A DNA stretch of 6,865 nucleotides from CAZPCT01 sp964585325 (GCA_964585325.1 CAZPCT010000037.1:1-6865), one strand, 5' to 3'. Positions 1 through 5,017 are shown, counted from the first letter of the stretch. The notes: generated from the letters alone by a model not told the origin. Translations and numbers: made by a program.

Positions 1-166
1 GGGCTACGGTTTCATTGCGCGCGAAGGCGAGACAAAAGATCTCTTCTTCCACGCCAATGAAGTCCAGGGCACCGACTTTAACAGTCTTCAGGAAGGCGAC
101 GCCGTTGAGTTTGAGGTTGCTGACACCCCAAAGGGTCAGCAGGCCACAAACGTCACCCGCGTCTAA
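1..166 (+). CDS. Cold-shock protein (CspA family), 3' part only
   Basis: The frame open from base 2 gives 54 residues and ends in TAA at 164-166. It starts in the RNP1 motif (GYGFI) and continues with an RNP2-type segment (DLFFHANEV), then an acidic and hydrophobic beta-strand region ending in ATNVTRV. These are hallmarks of the cold-shock domain, a five-stranded beta barrel that binds single-stranded RNA or DNA and acts as a cytoplasmic RNA chaperone. Family members are usually 65-70 residues, so about 12-15 N-terminal residues are missing because the window begins inside the gene, not because the gene is broken. RNP2 has Phe-Phe-His, as in many small Csp proteins. A strong terminator follows 4 bases after the stop, so the gene is probably the last or only one in its transcript. 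Which csp paralogue it is cannot be told. Confidence 0.93.
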   Translation, partial: GYGFIAREGETKDLFFHANEVQGTDFNSLQEGDAVEFEVADTPKGQQATNVTRV

Positions 167-170
167 CCTC

Positions 171-210
171 ACCAAAAACACCCAACGCACCTGCGAAGGG
201 TGTTTTTGGT
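171..210 (+). terminator. Rho-independent terminator of the cold-shock gene
   Basis: A perfect 13-bp inverted repeat (ACCAAAAACACCC, 171-183, with GGGTGTTTTTGGT, 198-210) encloses a 14-base loop that can itself pair CGC (186-188) with GCG (193-195). The T-run lies inside the 3' arm, paired with the A-run of the 5' arm, and is followed by TTATAA. The hairpin begins 4 bases after the cold-shock stop codon. The same ending, GTTTTTGGT, recurs in two other terminators of this window. Confidence 0.85.
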
Positions 211-211
211 T

Positions 212-217
212 TATAAT
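212..217 (+). promoter_or_regulatory. Perfect -10 box (TATAAT) of the transporter gene
   Basis: TATAAT lies 2 bases after the terminator hairpin and 9 bases before the ATG at 227. With the usual 6-base gap, transcription would start at about 224, leaving a leader of about 3 bases, so the mRNA would be practically leaderless. No good TTGACA is seen at 16-18 bases upstream; that place (188-195) is the terminator loop. The box is seen in the sequence; its use is inferred. Confidence 0.6.
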
Positions 218-226
218 AAAAGACAT

Positions 227-1099
227 ATGGCCTCTTTAGGTATTTTATTTTCCCTCATAGCTCTCTTCAGTTGGGGTGTGGGAGACTTCCTTATTCAACG
301 CTCTTCGCGTGACGTGGGCGTGTTTAAAACACTCCTCTTTATAGGCATATCTGGAGGGATTGTGCTCTTACCGTTTGCCTGGCCACATTTACGGGCGCTC
401 ACCACAGCAGACGGCATCACACTTCTTGGGCTGATCTCCACGGTTATGCTCTTTGCGGCACTTTTTAATTTCAAGGCGCTCAAGACGGGGAAGATTAGTG
501 TTATAGAGCCTGTTATGGGCCTTGAGCTCCCTATTACTGTTCTTTTGGGCATCACCCTGGCCGCAGAACGCGTCTCTTTACTTCAGGCACTTCTCATTCT
601 CCTGGTTTTTGCCGGAACGGTTGCCGCGGTTACGCATCCTGAGCGGCACCGCGCGTACCACCGCCGCCTTCTTGAGCGCGGCGTCATTCTGGCGGGCGTT
701 GGGGCGGTGGCCATGGGGCTGGGCAACTTTTTGGTGGGGATAGGAAGCCAGCGCATTGACCCGCTGTTAACTGTCTGGTTCCTGCATGCATCGCACGGCA
801 TCATCGCCGCTCTGTACCTGGGGTTCTCCGGAAAGTTGTCCTCTGCGCTGGCAGACCTTAAACATGAGCCGCATATTTTGCTTCCCATGGCTCTTTTAGA
901 CAACACAGCGTGGGCGACGTACGCACTCGCGGTCACGTTCATCCCTATTTCAATAGCCATGGCCGTGAGTGAGGGGTATATTGTTCTTGCCGCACTCTTG
1001 GGTATTTACTTTGGTAAAGAGCGCCTCCACCGTCACCAGCTAGCGGGCGCAATACTGGCCATTGGCGCAATTCTTGCGCTCTCGTATCTTATGACCTAA
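227..1099 (+). CDS. EamA/DMT-superfamily membrane transporter
   Basis: The product has 290 residues and is almost entirely hydrophobic, with about ten predicted transmembrane segments. It has the two-fold EamA repeat arrangement: one half over about residues 1-137 and the other over about 151-290, joined by a His/Arg-rich cytoplasmic loop (PERHRAYHRRLLERG). The first half contains the typical segment EPVMGLELPITVLLG followed by an AAER turn. The second half ends with the equivalent IAMAVSEGYIVLAALLG segment and a GKERLHRHQ turn. DMT proteins export or exchange small metabolites such as amino acids or nucleotide derivatives; the substrate cannot be predicted. An in-frame GTG at 200 lies inside the terminator, so ATG 227, just behind the TATAAT, is the better start. 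No Shine-Dalgarno is present. YchF starts 11 bases after the stop and may be co-transcribed. Confidence 0.88.
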   Translation: MASLGILFSLIALFSWGVGDFLIQRSSRDVGVFKTLLFIGISGGIVLLPFAWPHLRALTTADGITLLGLISTVMLFAALFNFKALKTGKISVIEPVMGLELPITVLLGITLAAERVSLLQALLILLVFAGTVAAVTHPERHRAYHRRLLERGVILAGVGAVAMGLGNFLVGIGSQRIDPLLTVWFLHASHGIIAALYLGFSGKLSSALADLKHEPHILLPMALLDNTAWATYALAVTFIPISIAMAVSEGYIVLAALLGIYFGKERLHRHQLAGAILAIGAILALSYLMT

Positions 1100-1102
1100 A
1101 CT
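1074..1102 (+). promoter_or_regulatory. Possible internal promoter for ychF
   Basis: TTGCGC (1074-1079) and TAAACT (1097-1102) are 17 bases apart, and the second box ends 8 bases before the ychF ATG, so its transcript would also be nearly leaderless. It overlaps the end of the transporter gene. The match is modest and read-through from the transporter promoter is equally possible. Confidence 0.25.
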
Positions 1103-1110
1103 ATCCCACT

Positions 1111-2172
1111 ATGGCACTATCCATTGGTATAGTAGGTCTGCCGAACGTAGGAAAATCAACGCTTTTTGAAGCCCTTACGCGCAAGCAGGTTGAGATAGCA
1201 AATTATCCGTTTGCCACCATTGACCCCAATGTGGGTGTGGTTGCGGTACCTGACGAACGCGTAGATACGCTTGCGGCGCTTTCTGGTTCAGAAAAAACAG
1301 TCTATTCCACAGTTGAGTTCAACGATATTGCAGGGCTTATAAAAGGAGCACATAAGGGCGAGGGGCTGGGCAACGCCTTTCTTTCCCATATACGGGAAGT
1401 AGACGCGGTGATATACGTTCTGCGTGCATTCACGAACCCCAACATCATTAGCACAGAAGAATCTGTTCATCCGTTAAGAGACAAGGAAACGCTGGACACA
1501 GAGCTTGCGCTCAAGGACCTTGAGGTGGTTGAGCGGCGCCTGGGGGCACTGGAGAAACAGGCCAGAACGGGTGGAACAAAGGAGCAAAAAAGCGAACTCG
1601 CCGTTCTTCAAAGAGCGCGGGACATACTTGCTGAGGGTGCCATCCTCTACACAAGCACGCTTACAGAAGAAGAACGCGAACTTCTTAAGGCATTTCAACT
1701 TCTCACTCTTAAACCGCGGCTTTATCTTCTAAACGGCACACCAGAAGACAGTGCGCCTGAAATGCTCCAAGGGTTTGAGGTGGAGGGACTCCCGTACGTT
1801 ATGGTGAATATTATTGACGAGTTTGAGGGCAAGGATCTTGCGAGCCACGAACGGGCCGAGCTAGGGCTTTCTGGCCTTGATGCGCTTATACAAAAGGCGT
1901 ACTCCCTTTTGGGACTCATCACCTTCCTTACTACGGGCCCCACGGAGACACGGGCGTGGCAAGTACACCACGGGTCAACCGTACGCGAGGCCGCGGGGGT
2001 TATTCATACCGACTTTGCCAAGCACTTTATAAAAGCAGACGTTATTCACTGGGAGCGGCTGGTGGAGCTGGGCGGGCTGAAACACGCCCGTGAACGGGGA
2101 GCGGTACGCCTTGAGGGGAAGGAGTATATTGTTCAAGATGGAGACGTTATTGAGATACGGCACGGCGCGTAG
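1111..2172 (+). CDS. ychF: Ribosome-binding ATPase YchF (Obg family, OLA1 orthologue)
   Basis: The product has 353 residues, close to the family's usual 360-365. Visible parts are the Walker A/G1 motif GLPNVGKST (9-17), the G2-region segment NYPFATIDPNVGVV (31-44), the G3 motif DIAGLIKGAHKGEGLGNAFL (72-91), a coiled-coil insertion at about 128-200, and a C-terminal TGS domain (about 268-351) with the family signature RAWQV...AAGVIHTDF...FIKADVI and YIVQDGDVIEI. YchF is a cytoplasmic P-loop protein that binds ribosomes and prefers ATP over GTP, because its G4 motif is NxxE instead of NKxD. Here the G4 region reads LLNGTPED (N208 to E212), one residue longer between Asn and Glu than the canonical form. 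G3 has hydrophobic residues where Ras-like proteins have the catalytic Gln, as usual for this family. ATG 1111 gives the expected N-terminus. No Shine-Dalgarno is seen. Confidence 0.97.
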   Translation: MALSIGIVGLPNVGKSTLFEALTRKQVEIANYPFATIDPNVGVVAVPDERVDTLAALSGSEKTVYSTVEFNDIAGLIKGAHKGEGLGNAFLSHIREVDAVIYVLRAFTNPNIISTEESVHPLRDKETLDTELALKDLEVVERRLGALEKQARTGGTKEQKSELAVLQRARDILAEGAILYTSTLTEEERELLKAFQLLTLKPRLYLLNGTPEDSAPEMLQGFEVEGLPYVMVNIIDEFEGKDLASHERAELGLSGLDALIQKAYSLLGLITFLTTGPTETRAWQVHHGSTVREAAGVIHTDFAKHFIKADVIHWERLVELGGLKHARERGAVRLEGKEYIVQDGDVIEIRHGA

Positions 2173-2434
2173 GGTGTATTCTGACATTTTTTGAGGCTGT
2201 TTATAACCACTTTGACGCCCAACACCAAACGTGTAAATATGTGAATAATGTTCAATATTAACTAATTGCGAAGCAGCTGGCTTCGCTAGTGCGAGCAATA
2301 ACCTTGGAAGAGGAAGGAGGAGCGAGCACGAGCGCAGCGAGTCGCGACGTGGAGACGGGTCCCCTAGTGAGCCCCTGCAGGGCCGGCTGGAGGCCGAAGC
2401 GGGCGAATGGGTGTCTCTCTCCAGATCTATATTT
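2173..2434 (+). other. Non-coding stretch with abrupt change from AT-rich to GC-rich; possible long leader or small RNA
   Basis: I see no convincing gene here. Bases 2221-2267 have 11 G/C out of 47, while 2341-2400 have 44 out of 60. The AT-rich part holds a possible promoter (2212-2240). At the boundary sits a hairpin with a 7-bp stem, GCGAAGC (2268-2274) and GCTTCGC (2280-2286), which may be enlarged by ATTGC (2265-2269) pairing with GCAAT (2295-2299). The GC-rich part has an 8-bp palindrome GTCGCGAC (2341-2348), a 10-bp palindrome CCCTGCAGGG (2373-2382), and GAGAC (2352-2356) that can pair with GTCTC (2412-2416). It may be a structured 5' leader of the 93-residue protein or a separate RNA. 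It matches no RNA family I know. Confidence 0.35.
2212..2240 (+). promoter_or_regulatory. Candidate promoter upstream of the GC-rich leader
   Basis: TTGACG (2212-2217, five of six bases of the -35 consensus) is followed 16 bases later by TAAATA (2234-2239) or 17 bases later by AAATAT (2235-2240), the latter preceded by TGT as in extended -10 boxes. Transcription would start near 2247 and give a leader of about 190 bases before the ATG at 2435. Inferred from spacing and consensus only. Confidence 0.4.
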
Positions 2435-2716
2435 ATGTCAGACGAAATAAACAACGAAGGAGGTCAGACGGAGCGCACCACCGAAGTGCATCATCACAAT
2501 AACGGTGGCGGCAGCAACGCGTGGCTTATCCTGTTGGTAGTGGTCATTATTGTTATTATTGCTATCTTTGCCTTCCGCGGCACTACAAACGCCCCGGACA
2601 ACGACATCATTCCTGACAATGTTGACGTGCAGATACAAGACGAAAGCGGTGACGGTGCCTCAGGTACATTTGAGGCAGACACACCAGAAGCTGAGACAGG
2701 CGGCGCAAACGAATAA
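2435..2716 (+). CDS. Small one-TM protein with HHHNNGGG motif, unknown function
   Basis: The product has 93 residues: an acidic and polar N-terminal part, then TEVHHHNNGGGSN (16-28), one strong transmembrane segment (about 30-48, rich in Ile and Val), and an acidic, low-complexity tail (DNDIIPDNVDVQIQDESGDG and on to the end). I do not recognise a family. The HHH-x-x-GG arrangement directly before the membrane segment also occurs in the 59-residue protein at 3537-3716. An in-frame GTG at 2411 would add only eight residues; the ATG gives the typical MSDE start. No Shine-Dalgarno precedes the ATG, yet a perfect AAGGAGGT lies inside the gene at 2457-2464 with no start codon at a suitable distance. 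A terminator follows 9 bases after the stop. Topology cannot be fixed from charges alone. Confidence 0.75.
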   Translation: MSDEINNEGGQTERTTEVHHHNNGGGSNAWLILLVVVIIVIIAIFAFRGTTNAPDNDIIPDNVDVQIQDESGDGASGTFEADTPEAETGGANE

Positions 2717-2725
2717 TAGACTTAC

Positions 2726-2756
2726 AAAAACTCCTTGCTCCATGCAGGGAGTTTTT
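2726..2756 (+). terminator. Rho-independent terminator after the 93-residue gene
   Basis: AAAAACTCCTTGC (2726-2738) pairs with GCAGGGAGTTTTT (2744-2756) over 13 positions with one G-T wobble and a 5-base loop. The T-run belongs to the 3' arm and is followed by GG, as in the two other plus-strand terminators. The next gene starts only 16 bases later. Confidence 0.8.
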
Positions 2757-2772
2757 GGTAGGCTCAAAACAT

Positions 2773-3252
2773 ATGAATGATTTTACAGCAAAAAAACTGG
2801 GTGAGGTCCTTGCATTTTCACGCGTCCTCGCCGCTACCCTTGACCGGGGCGGAGATGCACTCTCCCGCGTGATGCCAGAAGACCTTCTTGAGAACGCACG
2901 CACCACGAACCAGCGCCTTATGAGTGCGCTTGAGGAAGAAGAAGCCTATAGCGCCGTACGTGACGCCATACTTGCCAAGGCAGAGAAAACGCAGATAAAA
3001 CTTACGGATATGCAAAACCTCTACCTGACGAGTGATGAGGATTGGAACGACCCCGCAGAGCTTATGGAGTGGCTGGGCTTTTTTGAGGGCGCAGCTATTG
3101 TGCACTGGCGCCTTGTTGTAGGAGCCGCCCGCTCTAGTGGTGAGGCCTCATTAGCCTCGCTTGCGAGCGCCGGCCACGCCCTTCATACAGAGCTACTGAG
3201 CTCCGTTGAAGCAGCCATTGAGCAGCATGGGGAGGAGCGGGCTAAACTGTAA
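2773..3252 (+). CDS. Unrecognised soluble, mostly helical 159-residue protein
   Basis: The product has 159 residues, no signal peptide and no clear membrane segment. It is acidic and appears mostly alpha-helical. It begins MNDFTAKKLGEVLAFSRVLA, has an EEEE-rich stretch near residue 55, and a Trp-containing segment (EDWNDPAELMEWLGFFEGAA, about 89-108) before two Ala/Ser-rich helices. I do not recognise a family; similar uncharacterised proteins may exist in related genomes. An in-frame TTG at 2755 lies inside the terminator hairpin, so ATG 2773 is preferred. There is no Shine-Dalgarno and no clear -10 box in the 16 bases between terminator and ATG, so it may depend on read-through from the preceding gene. 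The gene ends at a short hairpin followed by a strong terminator. Confidence 0.75.
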   Translation: MNDFTAKKLGEVLAFSRVLAATLDRGGDALSRVMPEDLLENARTTNQRLMSALEEEEAYSAVRDAILAKAEKTQIKLTDMQNLYLTSDEDWNDPAELMEWLGFFEGAAIVHWRLVVGAARSSGEASLASLASAGHALHTELLSSVEAAIEQHGEERAKL

Positions 3253-3268
3253 GGAGCCAAGCGGCTCC
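3253..3268 (+). repeat. Short hairpin directly after the stop codon
   Basis: GGAGCC (3253-3258) and GGCTCC (3263-3268) form a 6-bp perfect stem with a 4-base loop AAGC, starting at the base after the TAA stop. It stands 3 bases in front of the larger terminator and may protect the 3' end or assist termination. Confidence 0.55.
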
Positions 3269-3271
3269 CAT

Positions 3272-3310
3272 AACCAAAAACATCCCGTTTCACACGGGAT
3301 GTTTTTGGTT
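3272..3310. terminator. Strong bidirectional terminator between convergent genes
   Basis: A perfect 16-bp stem (AACCAAAAACATCCCG, 3272-3287, with CGGGATGTTTTTGGTT, 3295-3310) encloses a 7-base loop, and a further T-A pair is possible inside. Because the arms start with an A-run and end with a T-run, the hairpin looks like a terminator from either strand. It lies between the 159-residue gene (plus) and the DUF1328 gene (minus), whose stop is at 3325, so use in both directions is likely. Confidence 0.88.
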
Positions 3311-3324
3311 TCCTACACCACTCC

Positions 3325-3471
3325 TTAAAAGAAAAAGGAGATGATGAAGAGAATGAGAAAGATAAAGAAGAGTATCTTTGCTATCTGTGCGGCGCCAGAG
3401 GCTATCCCGGTAAACCCGAAGACTGCGGCAATGATCGCCACTACAAGAAATACGAGTGTCCATCCTAACAT
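3325..3471 (-). CDS. DUF1328/YtjA-like small membrane protein
   Basis: The product has 48 residues and begins [20 protein letters not shown], continues [20 protein letters not shown] and ends IISFFF. This matches the pattern I know for DUF1328 (UPF0391, E. coli YtjA): MLGWA-type start, two hydrophobic segments, a Gly-Phe-x-Gly-Ile-Ala turn between them, and the [10 protein letters not shown] second helix. Family members are usually 50-60 residues; this one lacks the short polar C-terminus. It is an inner-membrane protein of unknown function. It lies 65 bases downstream of the 59-residue gene and is probably the last gene of the operon beginning with the LPXTG protein. Its stop is 14 bases from the bidirectional terminator. 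No Shine-Dalgarno precedes the ATG (CAT at 3469-3471). Confidence 0.85.
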   Translation of the reverse strand: MLGWTLVFLVVAIIAAVFGFTGIASGAAQIAKILFFIFLILFIISFFF

Positions 3472-3536
3472 AGTACGTTGATGAGCTAGTTACGCAACTG
3501 ATTACTTTGACGTTTTACAAGGCTCCCAATGAACCG

Positions 3537-3716
3537 TTATTGAGATTCGGTTGGGTTGGGTGTGCTCACGTTCACGTCAGTTCCGCCACCCTCATTGCCA
3601 CCAAATCCTCCAAAGAAGAAGAGGGCTAAAATGACAATGACCAAAATGACCACGCCAATTACTAAACCTGAGTGTGAACCACCGTCTTTGTGGTGGTGAA
3701 TTTCTTTATCTGCCAT
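3537..3716 (-). CDS. Small one-TM protein with HHHKDGG motif, unknown function
   Basis: The product has 59 residues: a charged N-terminus with HHHKDGGSHS at 7-16, one transmembrane segment at about 17-35 (Val/Ile/Leu-rich, ending in FFFGG), and a Gly-rich then polar tail (GGNEGGGTDVNV, ending TPNPTESQ). Lys before the membrane and acidic residues after it suggest an N-in, C-out orientation. The same layout (HHH, two residues, GG, membrane segment, tail with a DV-hydrophobic strand) is seen in the 93-residue protein at 2435-2716. The gene starts 19 bases after the sortase stop and runs in the same direction, so it is probably in the sortase operon. There is no Shine-Dalgarno; a TAAAAT lies 8 bases before the ATG. 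No known family is recognised. Confidence 0.72.
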   Translation of the reverse strand: MADKEIHHHKDGGSHSGLVIGVVILVIVILALFFFGGFGGNEGGGTDVNVSTPNPTESQ

Positions 3717-3724
3717 GTTTCTAG

Positions 3725-3730
3725 ATTTTA
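3725..3730 (-). promoter_or_regulatory. Possible -10 box (TAAAAT) before the 59-residue gene
   Basis: Read on the minus strand, TAAAAT ends 8 bases before the ATG, the same tight spacing as the two TATAAT boxes of this window. No matching -35 is evident. As the gene follows the sortase by 19 bases, this could be a secondary promoter or a chance AT-rich hexamer. Confidence 0.3.
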
Positions 3731-3735
3731 ATTAG

Positions 3736-4344
3736 TTACAATTGCTCTTGTATTTCTGCCTGAACCACGTACCGTCTGAGCGTCATGCCCAGCGGCCATG
3801 AGGTCTGCAGGGTGAGTATGCGCTTTTTAAACGCATGCTGGTCCAGCACGCCTACGTTTTCGGGGTCTACCACAAACTTTCTGGTTACCGTGTAGGTGTG
3901 TACACGTCCCTCTCTGTCTGTTGCCCGTATGGTATCCCCTATTTCCAGCCGTGGAATAAGGGAGAAGATGGTATTGTAGTCCGAATTGTTCCACGGCGCG
4001 CGTGATGAGTGTCCAAAGATGTACGCGTTGCCGTATGCTCCTATTTCCGCCGTGCCAGGGAAATGACCCACACCGTGAGTCATCGCCTCTTGGTAGGCTT
4101 TTTCATTTGTTTCTGTAACGTGAATGATGGGAGCCGTCAGCCCAAGTGTGTCTATGTAGATGGTGTTTGGCTCCGCGTACTCAGCATCAGCCGTTAAGGG
4201 AAGAGTAAAACTTTCTCCTCCCCCTAGGTACCGTACCTGGTCCATCCAATACCCAAAGTTGAGGGCCACCGTCCCCACAACGATGACCCCCACAACAATG
4301 AGGGCGCTGGTTAGGCGTTTGCGTGTTCTTTTTTCCATGCCCAT
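3736..4344 (-). CDS. Membrane-anchored sortase-family protein with Ser in place of the catalytic Cys
   Basis: The product has 202 residues. A basic N-terminus (KRTRKR) is followed by a transmembrane anchor (about 11-31) and an extracytoplasmic sortase beta-barrel. Sortases cut a C-terminal sorting signal such as LPXTG and join the protein to an amino acceptor on the cell surface, using His, Cys and Arg. Here the His is clear (AYIFGHSS, His112) and an Arg is in place (Arg190 or Arg191 in TLRRYVV). The motif expected to read TLxTC reads LTLQTSWP, with Ser182. The codon is TCA, two substitutions away from TGC or TGT, so a single base error cannot explain it; no other Cys occurs in the protein. 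It may use Ser, be inactive, or only bind substrate. The start overlaps the LPTTG gene by 34 bases, which suggests translational coupling; a second ATG at 4338 is also possible. Confidence 0.85.
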   Translation of the reverse strand: MGMEKRTRKRLTSALIVVGVIVVGTVALNFGYWMDQVRYLGGGESFTLPLTADAEYAEPNTIYIDTLGLTAPIIHVTETNEKAYQEAMTHGVGHFPGTAEIGAYGNAYIFGHSSRAPWNNSDYNTIFSLIPRLEIGDTIRATDREGRVHTYTVTRKFVVDPENVGVLDQHAFKKRILTLQTSWPLGMTLRRYVVQAEIQEQL

Positions 4345-4949
4345 CGTTCAACTGCAAATGCCACCGGCAGAAGGAGTGCTCCAAGCAGGAGAGGGTTTAC
4401 CCCCGTGGTTGGAAGTCCTCCACCCGTTCCTGGAACAAAGACAGGTGTTGTTCCACCTCCAATCTCACCACACTGGGTGTTCACTGGAGTTGCCTCTACA
4501 TCTACTGAGTCTGAGGCTGAAGCGGTAAGCCCTGGGTTAGCCGTCGCCGTTACCTCATTCGCGATTGTCGCGTCTGACGTTAGGAACGGGGACGCAACAG
4601 AGACCTTCATTGTCTCAGTCTCGCCAGCACTCAGTGTTCCTGAGCTCCACACGAGCTTTACCTCGCCATTTGTCTCAAACGTGTGTGACGCAATGAAGCC
4701 AGTGCCACTTTCTGCTATAAAGACCCATCGGTCATCTAATACGTCTGTAACTACTACGTCTGTAGCATCTTCGTCACCATTGTTCGTTATCGTAATGGTG
4801 TACATAACAACTTCGCAACCACGTGTCGTTTCTACGTCTGCTGTCTTTGTTATGTCCAGCTCCGCGGCTGCGTGAGCGGGAACAACAGCAAGAGAGAGAA
4901 GAAATGCCGCCACAATTCCTGCGGCAAAAACCTTACTTAGTCTACCCAT
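4311..4949 (-). CDS. Secreted DUF11-domain surface protein with C-terminal LPTTG sorting signal
   Basis: The product has 212 residues. An N-terminal signal peptide runs to about residue 27 (basic MGRLSK, hydrophobic core, PAHA cleavage site). It is followed by one Ig-like DUF11 domain (about 30-153; characteristic LDITKTAD, YTITITNNGDEDATDVVVTD and later NEVTATA). After a Gly/Thr-rich linker comes a sorting signal: LPTTG at 179-183, a hydrophobic stretch (about 187-202) and a charged tail (ERWAWKKEHANA). This is the layout of a protein exported by Sec and covalently displayed by a sortase. Two cysteines (45 and 160) flank the domain and could form a disulfide. The sortase gene overlaps the 3' end, so this is very likely its substrate. 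No Shine-Dalgarno is seen; the ATG follows an A-rich stretch. DUF11 domains are often repeated; here only one is present. Confidence 0.9.
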   Translation of the reverse strand: MGRLSKVFAAGIVAAFLLSLAVVPAHAAAELDITKTADVETTRGCEVVMYTITITNNGDEDATDVVVTDVLDDRWVFIAESGTGFIASHTFETNGEVKLVWSSGTLSAGETETMKVSVASPFLTSDATIANEVTATANPGLTASASDSVDVEATPVNTQCGEIGGGTTPVFVPGTGGGLPTTGVNPLLLGALLLPVAFAVERWAWKKEHANA

Positions 4950-4959
4950 ATTTTTTTAC

Positions 4960-4965
4960 TATTTA
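4960..4965 (-). promoter_or_regulatory. Candidate -10 box (TAAATA) for the LPTTG-sortase operon
   Basis: On the minus strand TAAATA ends 10 bases before the ATG of the DUF11 gene, predicting a leader of about 4 bases. TAGTAA, slightly nearer, is an alternative. The corresponding -35 position (about 4983-4988, TTCCAA) falls inside the inverted repeat at 4981-5017, so a protein bound there could control the operon. Weak match; inferred. Confidence 0.35.
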
Positions 4966-4980
4966 CTTCGTATACATGCT

Positions 4981-5017
4981 CTTTGGAATCAAAAACTAAC
5001 CTCTTCTTGATCCAAAG
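4981..5017. repeat. 11-bp inverted repeat upstream of the LPTTG gene
   Basis: CTTTGGAATCAA (4981-4992) pairs with TTGATCCAAAG (5007-5017) over 11 bp with one bulged A and a 14-base loop. It starts 31 bases before the ATG of the DUF11 gene. It could be an operator overlapping the -35 region, or the terminator of an RNA read from the minus strand, although only a short T-run (inside the loop) is present. Confidence 0.55.

Noticed and set aside
200..226. Upstream GTG start for the transporter
   Set aside because: It lies inside the terminator hairpin and upstream of the TATAAT that probably drives the gene.
1975..2454. 159-codon minus-strand frame over the non-coding stretch
   Set aside because: About half is antisense to ychF, the rest spans the GC-rich block with low-complexity Ser/Arg/Leu, and no domain or signal is seen.
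2755..2772. Upstream TTG start for the 159-residue gene
   Set aside because: It lies inside the terminator hairpin of the preceding gene; the ATG at 2773 gives a normal N-terminus.
4160..4875. Long plus-strand frames opposite the sortase and DUF11 genes
   Set aside because: They are antisense shadows; the minus-strand products have signal peptide, sorting signal and sortase motifs.
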